The notes beneath the pieces are model-generated. The model ran no database searches and was not told the origin of the DNA. It saw nothing but the letters and a program-made list of their open reading frames with translations. From Eudorina sp. 2006-703-Eu-15 (taxonomy: Eukaryota; Chlorophyta; Chlorophyceae; Chlamydomonadales; Volvocaceae), in contig BDSI01000124.1 in the NCBI GenBank assembly GCA_003117195.1, positions 130,010 to 194,009 on the forward strand: a stretch of 64,000 bases of DNA, written 5' to 3'. The stretch's first letter is position 1, and each line of letters begins with the position of its first letter. The translations under genes were made by a program, and so were the position numbers. Below are positions 46,704 to 59,900 of this stretch, piece after piece.

Positions 46704-49700
46704 TCAGCTCTTGAGCAGGAAGTTCAGGAAGTCGTCGTCAGGGACGCCCATCCGGGCTACCTCCGCAACACCCGCCAACCCCACGCCGGCATCCATGGGG
46801 GGCGGCGCCAGCAGCCCTTGCGCCATCCCCAACAAGCCGCCGCCGCCACTGCCAGAAGCGCCGCCGCCGCCAACGGTCCCGCCGCTATGGTACATTTCCT
46901 GAAACACCGCTGCGATGTCGGCATTGTCGCTCTCATCCAGGAGCATTGTGGGATCCAAGACCGCTGCCGCCGCCGCGCCGTGGGTCACCTGTGCAGCACC
47001 GCCGGGTGGTGCTGCGCCGAAACTGTCCTCCATGATTCCACCCATAAGCTCCACCGGCAGATCGAGCACACCATCGCCGCTGGGTCCGCTCCCTGGCGCG
47101 TTGAGCGTGCGGACATGGACGTTTTGCCGCCCGCCCGTGTCCAACGCGCCGTTCAGGGCCCCCGCGGCCGACATGGACATCGGCGCGGCGCCGGAAGGTA
47201 AATGGCCGCTGTGCTGCGGCTGCAGCTGTGCCGGTAATAGTTGTTGTTGTTGTTGCTGTTGTTGTTGCTGCTGATGTTGCTGATGTTGTTGTTGCTGTTG
47301 TTGCTGTTGCTGCTGCTGTTGGGCGTGCAAGGTCGGCGAGGCGAGCGCGTGGGGGTGGGAGTGTTGTTGCAGTAACCCACCGGCAGCCGGGCTCGCGATG
47401 GCGGGGAGCGGCATGCCGAGCTGCTGCTGTTGTTGTTGATGTTGCTGTTGTTGAACCTGCGACGAAACAGCTGCGGCAGCAGCGGCTGCCGCCGCGGCTT
47501 GCTGCTGTTGCTGATGTTTCTGAGCTAATTGAAGCTCCTGCTGTTGGTGCGGGGTCGGCTGGGGGAACAGAGGCGGCTGGGGCCCAGGAAGGCCCACCCC
47601 TGGCAAAGAGTCGTGGCGGAGGACGCAAGGGCAGAGAGCCAGTCAGAAGGACTGGCAATGCATAACGAGGGCCGTGACATGCAGCAAAGTGGCCGGTGCG
47701 GACTCGTCCACAGCGCTCATCCTCTAAATCTCCGGATGCCCGCTCCGCTCCCCTGCCGGGTTGTTAAGGTGCCGCTCCAGTTGTGCACAGTGCCAGCGTT
47801 CCTCCTGACGACCGCTTGGCCGCTTCGGCTGCGCCGCGCTGTCCAGGACGACACGCGTACATACCATGATCCAAGCAGTACTCCCGGCCCTCCCCCACAC
47901 ACAGGGGGCCTCAGGGGGGCTCAGTTCTCTTTTACACACACATATCACCGGCAGGTACACAGTTCTCTTTTACACACACTTTTACATATCACCGGCAGGT
48001 ACACACACAAACACACACTCCCGACGCTCACAGGACCCGCGGCCCCCGCGCTCACCTGGAAGCCCCGCCATGAGGCCGTTCATCGCCAGCGCCGGCAGCT
48101 GGCCCATTCCTGCCGCCATGCCTATAAGAGAATTGTCAACAAGGGCCAGGGCCAGGGGCATAGGAAATTGGTAGACATTTCAAACTGCTCTGCTGCCAGA
48201 GCGACGGTTCGACTGGAAAAAAATAGCGGCAGGTATCGGCTGCACGGACAGACACCGACCTGCGCCTGACACGAGGCGCATGTTTGATCACGCGGCCATG
48301 CCAACCGGCTTCGCCCCGAGCCGCCCTCCGTGGCAAGAGATAGTGGCATCGGAATGCACGAAGACGACTGGCGGTAAGTCCCCAGATCGAGTTGGAGCAC
48401 ACACACCGACCCATGGCGCGTTGCGCTCCCGTATTGTACACGCCGGGCCCCCTCTGTTGCCACCCTGGGCCGTGAGTTTCTCCGCCCGGCCCCGACCCAC
48501 CCGAATCCCTGGAGCCCCTTCGGTACCCGGCCCTGCCCAGTGGCTCCTACCCTGCATCAGATTAGCCGCCGCCATCTGCTGCAGTCCATTCGCCATGGGG
48601 TTGAGCGGAAGGCCCCCGGGAAGGCTTGGCAATCCGCCCAGACCCGGCAATCCCATAGCCCCGAGCGGGCCCAACCCAGGCTGCGGCCCGGCGCCTGGGA
48701 GCCCGGGTAAAAGTCCTGTGTGGGTGTCGCCCAAAGCATGTGCGCGCACGGGCGGAAAGACTCAGTCCAAGACGTCAGACAACGGGTCTACAACACACAC
48801 GCGCTTGAACGCGCCCGCATCAGAACACAGTCGCGCTGAAAGTCATTGAGTGTACCGACAGCTCCGCATGCTCAAAAGGGGGGAAAACGAGAGCTCGCGG
48901 CTCCGGATGTGTCAGCGGCTGCAAGGACCGCATCACCGACCTGCCCCCGGCCCCCCGGCCAGCCGTCTGGCGAGCTGTGATCCAACCCGGACCAACGCAC
49001 CCAGCGGTGACTGCATACCCGGCATCGGCATGCCGTTCAGCGGGTTGATGGGCCCCAGCGGGCCCAAGCCCAGCCCGCCCATGGGTCCCAGCAGTGGGTT
49101 TAACCCTGCCGCCGCTGCCATCATCGGGTTGGCAGCGAGCAGAGCCGCCGGATGCGGCGGCGCTGGATGCCCAGGGAAGCCCCCCGCCGCCGCCGCCGCC
49201 GCCGCTGCTGCCGCCGCCATCATACCAGGACCCGGCGGGCCTCCGCCGTCTGCGCCAACCTGCACTTGCCCGCCGCCGCCACCCCCAGGACCGGCGCTGC
49301 CACCGCCACCACCACCGCCGCCGCCGCTGGCGCCGAGCAATCCCCCCAACCCGGCGCCGTTGGGTCCCCCGGCACCGCCGCCACTCTGCGGCGGCCCGCC
49401 ATTTATGGCGCCGACGCTGCCATTGCCAGCGGGGCCGCTGGCGCCGTTGCCTGGCTGTGACGGCTGTTGTTGCCCGTGGGGTAGCTGCATCGGCGCAGGT
49501 GGCGACTGGGGTTGCGGCGGCGAGGGCCTGCCGGTGCGGTTCTGCCCCAGATGCTGCACTCCCGACACACGTTTGAGGTACAGGCGGTATTTCTGCAAGT
49601 GGCTGGCGACGTTCTCCCGCGTGAGACCGTCAACGTTCATGATCTCCAGAATCTTCTTCGGGACGGCCTCTGCACCGACACGGAAAAAAGTCATCCAGCA

Positions 49701-51815
49701 CGTCCAACGCCGTCAAAGCCCGTCCCCTGCTGCTGGAAGGCATACAGCAACGCCATCGCGACAGCTAGGGCATACGTTTTGCAGCCACCGCCCGGGCTCG
49801 GATCCCAAAATCCATCCAGATATTAAAGCCTCTGTCGCCTGATGTTCGCGGACCGCAAAGCGCTGTCTAGTTGTGACCCAGTTCCGACGGCACCGCCCCA
49901 TCAGAGCGAGGTGTCGTGTGCCTTTCCGCAGGTGTCCTGCGCGGATGTCCCGACTCATCCACCTCCACCTGAACTGCACGAGAGATCACCCGCTGTCCTC
50001 TCCCCTCCTATGGCCGCACCGCGTGGTCCCACCACACCCTGCGCCGCCTGTTGTCCGGGCCTGAACCTGTTTTGGCGATCCGGAACGCCCATGCCCTTAC
50101 AGTCCCACCCGCCAGTCCCATCTTATCCCTCGCTCGCGGTGGATCCGAGTACTGCCCTTTCTGCACGCGACATAGCGGGCAGTTGGGCCCAGAACCACCC
50201 AACCCGCCCTCTATCTTTCCCTCCCGGGAATCAGGCTCACTGTCAATGCCAAGCTGGTTGACTGCATTGACGAACTGCTGGTGCATCTCCACGCTCCAGA
50301 CAACGCGTGCCTTCTTATTGGAGCCGTTTTCCAGGCCCAACTCATCGACCGCATTTGCGCCAAGGGCACCCCCTGAGCCGGAGCCGATCAGGCCTCCGTT
50401 GGCGCCGCCACCGCCATTGGAAGCCCCAGCGCCCATCATCCGCAGCTGCGTTCAGGCGGGCAAAGGAAGCATTGCGGCGAGACGCAGCGCAGCTCTCAGC
50501 GCCATTCAAGCCATTACGGAAGGAATACCCGCCCCGAATGGAATACCATGCTTGCGTGCCGTTCACGAGCAGGTGCTGGTGGCCACGACCTGGGGCCGGG
50601 TGCCACCTGCCGTGCATGAACAACCTTTCGAGTTGCAGTAGTCCAGTCCCTGGGCGGTTGTAGGCGAAGGCGCCTGGAGCCGGGCATGGGTCATTGCCGG
50701 ACGGTTCCCACGAAATCATTGCAGCTCCACCACATCACCCTGCTCCTCTTCGCCGACTCGCCAGGCCCCCTGGAACATCCAGCTGGCACTCTGCCTCCTA
50801 CGGCTGGGACTGTGCTGGATGCCGCCGCTTGCGCGCAGCCCCTGTGGCGCCTTTTTGCGCATGCAGTGCCGTACACCCCCCGATTGCGGGTGGTAGCAAG
50901 GGAACACGGCAGCATCTCTCCTGCGCTTCGCGACGACCCACCTGTTCGCCTGCGAAGCCTGCTGCATCCGCTTTGCGCTTGTTGCGCCCCAGGTCCTCAT
51001 CCCGCTCCTGGCTTTGCTCATCGCTGTCCAAGTCCAGGTTAAGCTGCAGGAAGAGAGTGGAAAATCACATATAAGGTGGATTTCGTGGGTCGTTGCACAC
51101 ATCGGCCCAACCTTAGCCGCGCCGCAGCGGGCATTGCGGTTACCTGGCGACGACGCCTAACGACGTGTTGCCAAAGATTTCTGAGCTCCTCCAACCGAAC
51201 GGGTTTTATGAGATAGTCGCAGGCACCGTGGGTGACCCCACGAAGAACATTGCTTGTGTCGCCGTTGGAAGACATCACTGCGGTAGAAACGGGTCAGACA
51301 CGTTTCTACAGCAGAAGAAACGACAGTTGCTATTAGTCGTCACTTACTTATGACTGGAAGGTCCATCTCCAAGCCTACAACCTCCAAAAGCTTGAAGCCG
51401 TCCATATCTGGGCGAGGGATGCAAGAGCTTCAAGGCCGGACCCCAGGAGTAAGCCTAGCGAGCCAGGCACATACCTGGCATGTATACGTCAGATAGGACC
51501 AGGTCATACTCCGTGCTTTTGTCGCGGAGGAGGTTGAGCGCCATGGTCGCGTTTGTACAGGTGGTGACTGCGCATAAGAACAGCCACCAAAAGCATAATT
51601 CACAGCTGCAAGATTCATCCAAAGCTTCGCGCAGAACTTCTGATGAGAGGCCCACCCTCGTAGGAGCACTTGCGCAGCATTTGCTCGACCACTTTCAGGC
51701 ACAGTGGGTCGTCGTCCACCACCAAGAGGCGCAGGCCCGCGGGAAAATTGTGCCAGTGTCCAGACGCGTGATCCTCTTGCTTTAAGGACACAGCGCCCTC
51801 CGCTCGGCCGTCCAT
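46704..51815 (-). CDS. Type-B response regulator (receiver plus GARP/Myb-like DNA-binding domain)
   Basis: Type-B regulators are nuclear transcription factors at the end of His-to-Asp phosphorelays. Ten exons join in phase to 849 residues: 51815-51656, 51567-51475, 51407-51348, 51277-51144, 51043-50942, 50445-50241, 49669-49001, 48715-48551, 48121-48056 and 47599-46704. The receiver (28-145) keeps the acidic pair Asp34/Asp35 ([10 protein letters not shown]), phospho-acceptor Asp80 ([14 protein letters not shown]), MMSSNGD and Lys129 (YLIKPVR). The GARP domain (about 227-290) reads [37 protein letters not shown] and [13 protein letters not shown]. The C-terminal half is Gly/Pro/Ala then Gln-rich, the usual activation region. 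All phosphotransfer residues are present, so it should be functional. The partner histidine kinase is not in the window. Confidence 0.95.
47225..47530. repeat. Triplet repeats coding polyglutamine
   Basis: Mixed TTG/CTG runs on the plus strand encode several Gln tracts in the last exon of the response regulator. CAA and CAG alternate, which suggests the tracts are old or selected at protein level. Confidence 0.85.
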
Positions 51816-53093
51816 AGTCCACAACCCACTCCCCGGAATTCCCCTTGGCTAAAGCATTTCCCAAGCAAGCCTGCTGCGTCAACGAACAGCAAAGATGTAA
51901 AATAAAGTTCCCATTCCTTGTTGGCTTATACGGTGACAAGCCGCGCCCAGTTCAGAAAGAGCGAGCTAGAGGCAAGTTAGTTAGGTTCAAACGCAACTGT
52001 CGTCAGTTAAGCATCTGCACGCCTACATGGATGGGCCACGGTAACCATATGAGATGGCAGCGTAAAGCTTCAATGTGGGAAGCGGGAGAACGCCAATCGG
52101 TACGGCACTTATAGAAAGGACGGTTGCCAGCCAACATCCGCAAACCTGACTCAGAACGCTGACAGAGTTTGCGACGGCGAAGCCATGTAATTTGCTTCCT
52201 GTTTGATGACCCAAAGTAAGGCTTAAGAGTACGTCACGGTCACTTCACGTGCGTCAGCCCTTGAACGTTGCTCTATGGGTGAAGTTCATGAAGCGTGGTG
52301 CAATGCCTTGTACAATGATGGTTCCTTCACGCTGCGCGGGTGCGCTTCCATGCTTGCCTTGGTCCCGGAAGCATGAATTAGCACGGGCCTTGAAAACTCC
52401 TCGTTTCTCCATATGCCCGCCTCGGTTTCCCCCAGGGAATCAGCATCCCAGCGCAGGCCCGCTTGCAGGTATGCCAACTATGCACGTTTGACCACCCCGT
52501 CTACGAGAGCAGAGTGGGGATACTATGACGTTGTCCCGCCGCCACTCTCTGTGAACGTGAATTGGCCGTGCGTTGGCCGTGCGTTTACCTGTTGGAACTA
52601 TCGAACCCTCGCCCAACAATCGGCCGGGGGGCCGTGCCGGGAGCTCCCTGCGCCCTCCTCGCTTCCCAGGGCTGGCCCAGGGACTGCGCAGACAGCGTCA
52701 TCCCGCGCCATTCCTCAGCTACGCTAGCAGTGGGTCTCGCCGAAACCACGGCGGTAGCAGCAGCAACACCGGCAGCAGCAGCGGCGGCAGCAGCAACACC
52801 GGCAGCCGCAGCGGCGGCAGCAGCAACACCGGCAGCAGCAACACCGGCAGCAGCACCATCTCACTGCCACCACCAGCACCCGACGCAATTGCTTCAGTTT
52901 CCCCGACCCGGAATCACAATCAGAAGCTACCGTTGTTGCGATACGACCGGTACGGCACCACTGACGGCAGCAGCAGCTGTAGCGGCTGCAGTTGCTGAAG
53001 CATTACCTGCCGCAGCGGCGGCGAGTGCAGCAGCCGCAGCAGTAGCATCAGTGGCAGCGGCAGCAGCAGCAGCAGTGATAGCGACCGGAGACC
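51816..53093. promoter_or_regulatory. Divergent promoter, type-B regulator / ATG16-like
   Basis: About 1.3 kb between two divergent start codons. The right end (52755-53090) is a long run of GCAGCAGCAACACCGGCAGC-type triplets, probably 5' UTR of the ATG16-like gene. It leaves an open frame of 245 codons in a different frame, which I do not regard as a gene. No specific binding site can be supported. Confidence 0.45.
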
Positions 53094-56000
53094 ATGTTGG
53101 CCAGTCCGCTCGCGGTGGCCCCCGACTGGGTGGTGGCCAGCTGTACGGCGCAGCTGAGGCACCTGTACGGCGCACAGACGGCACCCTTCTTGGCGCCGTT
53201 TGCCGACTATTCGTCCGTGATGCAGCGGGCGAGGGAGCTGGAGGTGGGCTCGGGAGGTGTTTTGGAGGGTTGAGCACCCGCGCGGCGCGCGTTGAGTAGC
53301 GATGATACCGGTGGCGGTGCGTGCGATTCGACAGGCGTGCGTTTGTACGGCGCAGTGGCGTGAGTGGAGCTGGCACCAAGAAACCTTCTGGGCGGGTGAT
53401 GTCCAGGGAACCCCATTGGGGCGGTCCCTGAGTGTCCTGCCTTGCCGGACTGCGACGCCGCGGCTGACCCACGGGTCATGTCCGTGCCCTTCTCCTTCCG
53501 TGGACGCATCCTCTCCGGCGCCGCCCGGGCTTTTCCGTTGTCGCCCTCGACCAGCGCCTCCGATCGACGCGTGTCCAGGCGTCCGTCCGCAATGCTGCGT
53601 TTCCTTTCGCTTTCTCCTCCTCCCGTTTCTTGTCCGCCGGACCTCCAGGTCCGGCTGCTACAGCTGGATAAGGAGGGCGCGGAGCTGCGGGACGAGAACG
53701 CGGCCCTGCACTCGAGGTTGGCGGCGGTGGACCTGGCGGCGGCGGCCAGCACCGCGGCGCAGGTGGGCCGGGGGGCGGGCGGGCGGGCGGCCCGGTCCAT
53801 CCAAGCCCATACATCCCAATCCAGCCCAGCTCGGATGGGGCTCCACGGCCCCACTGGTCACGAGCGCGTCGGATCCGTGGCGGGATTTCCTGGCCACGCT
53901 GGCCCTCCGCTGCTGAGAATCGATTCGGGCACGATTCTACAGCTTGTACTGTTACCCCCTTCATATCCGATTCCCACGAGCACGTCAACCATTGGACGCT
54001 CGGAAGATGGGTGCTGAAATAACCTTCACCCGCCTGACTGCCGTACGCCTAACCGCCGTACACATACAAAAACTCAAACACGCTCACGCGTGGTCAGCTG
54101 GAGGAGGCTCGCAGCGCGCTGAGCCGGGCGGAGCGCGAGCTGGGGTCGCTGTACCGGGACAAGTCCAATCTGCTCGAGGTACGGCGGTGGTGCGGGCACT
54201 GTCGTACCGACCGCACATGTACGACGTGTTGAGAGCAGATGCACTTTTGCGCCTGCAGTTGCAGCTGCGCGCATGCGCCTGGCGGAACTGACCGTATGTA
54301 GGACCTGCAGCGCCCTGACCAAGCTGTCATCTGAAGACACGGAGTACCCAAACCCAAACACGCGCCGACAGGGGTGGTCGCACTGTGCTGAGCCATGCTG
54401 TGCTGTGCCATCCTGTGCTGCGCTGTGCTGTGGCCGCAACCCCGCAGGAGGTGGTGGCGGCCAATGGAGCCCTCACCACCGCCCGGAGCGCGCTGGAGAG
54501 TTCAAACGCCCAGCTGGCGCAGGTGTGTTCGTGTCCTTGGGCTGGCAGAAGGGGTGTGCGTGATATGCAAGGGGAAGAGCAGCGCCTGAATGGCTGCCCC
54601 GTGTGCGTGTGCAGTAAACCCAGGGCCCGACCCATGCAGTGATGAAAGGCTGCGGTGGCGGAAGAACGCTGTCGATTTGGCGCGCTTTTGGTAGCGCTGC
54701 GGAAGACTACCAGCTAGTGCGGGTCGGCTGCCTTGGCCACACAGACTCTCACCCCAGTGCTGTGCGTGCGTGCGATCCTCTCGTTGTTAACGCACTGTAC
54801 CCACCTGCAAGCAAAAGTGTGTGTGTGTGTGTGTGTGTGTTGAATTGCAACCCGCCCGCCCGCGGGTGTGTGTGTGTGTATTTTTGCGAGAAAATCCGTG
54901 CACATGTTATCGGTGGACTGGGCCTTCAGGCAAGCTGTGTCCAGCCTGACGACCCAAGGTGCTCTGCCAGCGTCCCACCCGCACTCCTGCACCCGCGCTC
55001 CCACGTTCCCTGTCCGGCAGCATCCCACCCGCACCGCTGATGCCACGCCCCCCTCTCCCCTCTGCCCCCTCTCCCTTCGATTGTACGATGTCCCACATAC
55101 CGCATACCCACATACCGCATACCCACATACCGCATACCCACATACCGCATGTACCAACCCCCCCCCCGCCAGTCCCGAGCGGAGGTCTCGGCGCTGCGGG
55201 AGCAGTTGTCCACGCTGGGAGCCTCCCTGGAGTCGGAGCGGGCCGCGCGCGTGGCGGCGTCCGCGGAGCTGGCGGCCGCGCTGTCGGCCCGTGACAGCGC
55301 GCTGGCGGAGGCGGAGCGGCTGCGGCACGAGAACGCGACGCTGCTGCGCCGGCTGGTGGAGATGAAGGTGTGTGTTGGGGAGGCGGGGACAAAGGAAATT
55401 GGTAGACATTTCAGACTGGGAGGGGCGCCCGGGGGCGGGGGCGGGCGCCGGGTCAGAGTGAAGGCAGGCCGGGGCGGATGCCGGGTGGTGGTGGTTGTGG
55501 CTGTGGTAGGAGGGAGATTCACGGGATATGTTTCATACCGAATCCAGACGTGCCAAACCGACCGGCCCAAGAGAAGGGGAAAGGGGAGTCCAACATATGT
55601 AGCCAAAACATGACTAAGGGTGGTGTGTGTTTAGAAATGTAACCCGCCCGACCCAAACCAACCTTACCATATTAACCTGCGAACTGGAAAACATGAAAAC
55701 AGCAACAAGGCAGCCGCGCCACCATCGACAAAAGTTGCAGAGCAAAACAGGACCCGGCAGGAAATGGGCGACCCAGCAGTACCCGAACGGAATTAATATT
55801 AATGATACCGACCTAGAGGACGTGTGAAGAAGTGGAGATGCAGGCGCCGAAGTCCATGGAGCAGGCCGACAGGGACAACATGAGCACGGGCAAGGAAAGA
55901 GACGGTCAGCAAGGAGAACAACGAACAGTGGCGGAGCAATAGACAAATTTTAAAGCAAACTTATGGTGGTGGCGCGGCGGAACTATGGGGTTGGGCGTGG

Positions 56001-56918
56001 GGTTGTCCGGATTGTGGACGATATGAAATGTACGGGTGGCGTGTGTGCCAGCGCAGCGCGTAAAGTACGACTGGAAGTGTGGGCTGGAGGGCTACAAAGT
56101 GGACAGCGGGTGTTCCTGCGTGGACAACCCAGCTGCCCCGGCGGAGAGGGAAGGGAAGCGGGTTGGCGGGCAGGAAGGCGCGTGGTGGGCAGGCAGGCAG
56201 CAGGCAGGCAGGCAGGCAGGAGGACAGAACACGGAGTGGACGCAAGGGAGAAACGGAATCGCGGGGAGTGGTCCAGGGAGGCCGCAGGACTCCAAAGTAA
56301 GGCGCAAGGCGCGCGCCGCCCTGCGACTTCCGCGCGACCCATGGGTCAGTGTGTGGCGGCCTTGGTGAGCGGAACCCACGTGCATCTCTCCAGGTGCCCC
56401 CGGCGGCGTGGCTTAATGTCGGTGCGGCCTGTGCTCTGTGGTGTTCTTTGCCATGCTGTGCCGTGCTGTGCTGTGCTGTGCTACGCGCAGGAGGGCGAGG
56501 CGGGCCGCATGAACGACCTCAACCGGATGCACGAGGAGCTGGTGAGAGGGCTTCTGGGGCTGCCTCCTGCCTGGCGTGGGCCTGGGTCTGGGCCAGGGCC
56601 AGGGGACGGGAGGCTGTGAGGGTGGCAGTGGTTGGACTGCCCTCGGTGGGTTGGGAGCCTAGGGTGAGTTGAGCTGACGGACAGAAAAATCGTCGACGAT
56701 ACTTCGATATGGCTTCGGTGGTGACACCTGGCGGCAGCGGTTGCAGGGCCGGGCGCGCCCGTCTCAGGAGGTCCCGGTGGACACAGCTGCCCTCTCGGGG
56801 CCCCCGGGGCGCATGGCCCATCCGCACCTCAACTCGATCATCAAGGAGCTGCTCCGCCTGCTGTCAAATCGCCCACCCTCTGCATGGGTCCCTCTCATAC
56901 CCATAACCATCCTCCTCC

Positions 56919-56949
<31 letters not shown>

Positions 56950-59900
56950 CATCGTCATCATCATCATCCTCGTCCTCATCCATTTCATTATCCGCAGCCG
57001 CCGCCGCCACGGGTCGACGTGGGCATCTGTTCGTGCCCCGCGTCATGATCACGCAGATCGAGCAGGCCGTACGGATGCGTCAGGAGGCGGAGTTGGACCG
57101 TCAAGCCACGGAGCTGATCCGCCAGCGGGCCGTGGCGGCGGCGCTGAGCGGCGTGGCGGCGGCGGGGGCCCTGGGCCAGCCGCCCAGCGCCGCGTCGTCC
57201 GTGCTGGTGTCGCCGCCGCCGCTGCCGCCGCCTTCGGCGCCTGGCTCCGCGGCGGCGCCCGCCGGCGCCGGCGCCGGCCTAGGCGGCGAATGGGTCGGCG
57301 CCAGCGGCGGCACGCCAGGTGCCGTGCATCCCGGCGGCGCCGGAGGCGTAGTTGCGGCGCCGCCGCTCATGTCAGTACCGACCAGCCTGCGGGAGGTGAT
57401 GGGGTTGCTGCCCGGCGGTACGGCGGCGTACGACACGGGGTTGCGGCCGGCGGAGCTGCGGGTGCCGGCGCGGGTGCCGGTGACGGTGGTGGCGGCGGCG
57501 CACAAAGGCGGTTGCAACTCGCTGGCGGCGCAGTCGCCCGGTGGGTCGAATATGTATATCGGTGGGGAACCGTACGGCGGTAGTGACCGTTGGGCTCCGA
57601 AGGCGGTTGCCAGGCTGCGCATACGTGCATACGTGGCGCGCGGGGGGGGGGGGTGTAGCGAAGAGGGATATTGTTGGTATCAGTGTAGTTGCTGTACGCT
57701 GTTTTTGTTGGTTTCCTGGCACAGGCCGACAGGGCGACTGCACTTGGAAGTTGAGGGGCCCCTGTGGTAGGTTCCTGCGCTCCTGAGGGTACGGATGACG
57801 GTTGACGTCCGGCAGTGGCGGTGGTACGGCAGTTGCCACAACAGTTGGCCTGCCCGCCGACCTGTCACCATCGCCCAGATGTCGGGTGGTGGTGGGGATT
57901 CAGAATCCGGATCGGGGGGTTACTAAGATAGTAAGTCTCCAGGGACCTCGTCACGGGATTGAAACCGTTTCCCAACATCCAGGTTTCGCAATCCAGTGAG
58001 ATGAAGCTTTTCCGATCTACGATCCAAGATTCAGGGGTGGCCCTGGACGGACAGAACGCCACGTCACGCCATGCCCTGCCCATGCACGACGAGAGGCACC
58101 GAACAAGCACTCCGCTGTGGTCTGACGCAACGGCGCCGTCCCAACCGATCCCTGGCACGCGGGTCACCGACCCACGGGTCACCCAACCACCGACCCACGG
58201 GTCACCAACCCGCAGGCCACTTCGTGGCGTCCTGCGGAGCCGACCGCCTCGTGTCGCTGTGGGACGTGGCGCTGGTGGCGGGACCTGGATGCCTGGGTAC
58301 CGCCACATCATCGTCTGGGGCCAGGGGAGGAGGTGGAGGCGGAGGCGGCGGGGCGGGGGTGGGACCCGCAATCACGCTGAGCGGGATGACGGCGTCCGTC
58401 AACGACTGCGCCTTCACGTGCGACGCGGCGCAGGTACGGAGTACGGAGCATGGGACAAGCGAGTGCGGCGACTGGGACGGCGCGTTCGTGGGAAGTGCGC
58501 GGCAAGTGCGCGGTGTTGCGGAGAGTGTGAGGCGCTGCATTGCGGCCGCGCGTCACATCACGACGGCGCGGCCACTGCTGCGCCCGTTGCATGTCGCGCA
58601 CGCCTCTGCCCTGGCTGCGAACGAGAAATATGATAAGTATTGGTGCTTGGTTTGGGTCGGGCGGGTCTCCTCTGTAAACACACACACTTTTCTCCTTGCT
58701 AACACTCACACAAGATGGTGGGGCCTCACCACCTTGTCCCCGTCACCGGACGTATTGCTCAGGCAGCACCTCAGTACACGGTGAATACGTCTACCAAGGT
58801 CCTAGGGTTTATATACCCCGTCCCCGCTTCCCCCCTCCCGCACGTCTTTGACAACTGCCGGCAGGTGGTGGCGGCCGGGGGCGATCGCGCGCTGCTGGTG
58901 TGGGACGCGACCTCGGGCCGCCACCGCCACACCCTGACCGGCCACACGGGACCCGTCACGGCGGTGGCGCTGTCCCCCCTGGACTGCAGGCTGGCGGTCA
59001 GCGTCAGGTGGGGCATGGACCCAGATCGAACCCGACCCAGATCGAACCCGACCCAGATCGACACACCTAGCGGATGTGAGATACGGTATTACCGAGAAAG
59101 GGAGTGGTGAATTGGGGCGACAGCCAAGAGCCAACCCAACCCGGCCCGTACCCCGATCCCGATCCAGAAGGCTAGAACCCAGTACTGGTTCCATCGCCGG
59201 TCGAGCACTTGCTGGTACTCCAAACGCTGGTGGTGCATTGCGGTTGAGCGGTGAGGTGGAAGGGAAGGGTTATTATGTTTGTTTAGGTACTTCCTCCTAC
59301 CCCGGCCCTCCCTGGCCTTGCCTGCTGCGCCCCTGGGCTCCTGCGCTCCTCCTCCTCCTCCTCCTACCCCTTAGTGAGGACCGGTCCTTCAAGCTGTGGG
59401 ACCTGGGCCGGGGCTTCTCCATCCGCTCCATTCCCTGCGCCAAGATGCCGCTGTGTCTGTCCATCAGCAGGGACGGCAACACGGTGGTCACCGGTGAGTG
59501 ACCCGACCCGTGGGTCGTTGGGGGACCCGTGGGTCGGTGAGTGACCCGTGGGTTGTTGGGCAACACGTGGGTCGGTGAGTGACCCGTGGGTCGTTGGGCA
59601 ACACGTGGGTCGGTGAGTGATCCGTGGGTCGGTGGATGACCATTTATTTCAGTGGTTTGATGGGGTGTGGGATTTGGTAAGTCCCTGGGATCAGGAGGTG
59701 CAGGTGGACGCTTCACCCAGGGTGAGGCGCGATAGGCATGTTGGCCTCGCAATGCTTTGTACGGTGAACGGTTGTACAGTACGGCACCCATCTGGCATGC
59801 ACGGTGCACGGAGAGTCAAGCAGCACGAATTAAGGTCGAAATTTTGCCTTGCGGACGAACCTTCCTGCTTCCTGCTCCCCGCAGGCCACCTGGACGGTAG

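Noticed and set aside
48850..49842. 330-codon plus-strand open frame rich in Pro and Gly
   Set aside because: It is the antisense of the seventh exon of the type-B regulator, whose Gly-rich linker gives a Pro-rich shadow.
52562..53299. 245-codon open frame of Ala/Thr
   Set aside because: It results from GCA-type triplets in the presumed 5' UTR of the ATG16-like gene and overlaps its first exon in another frame.
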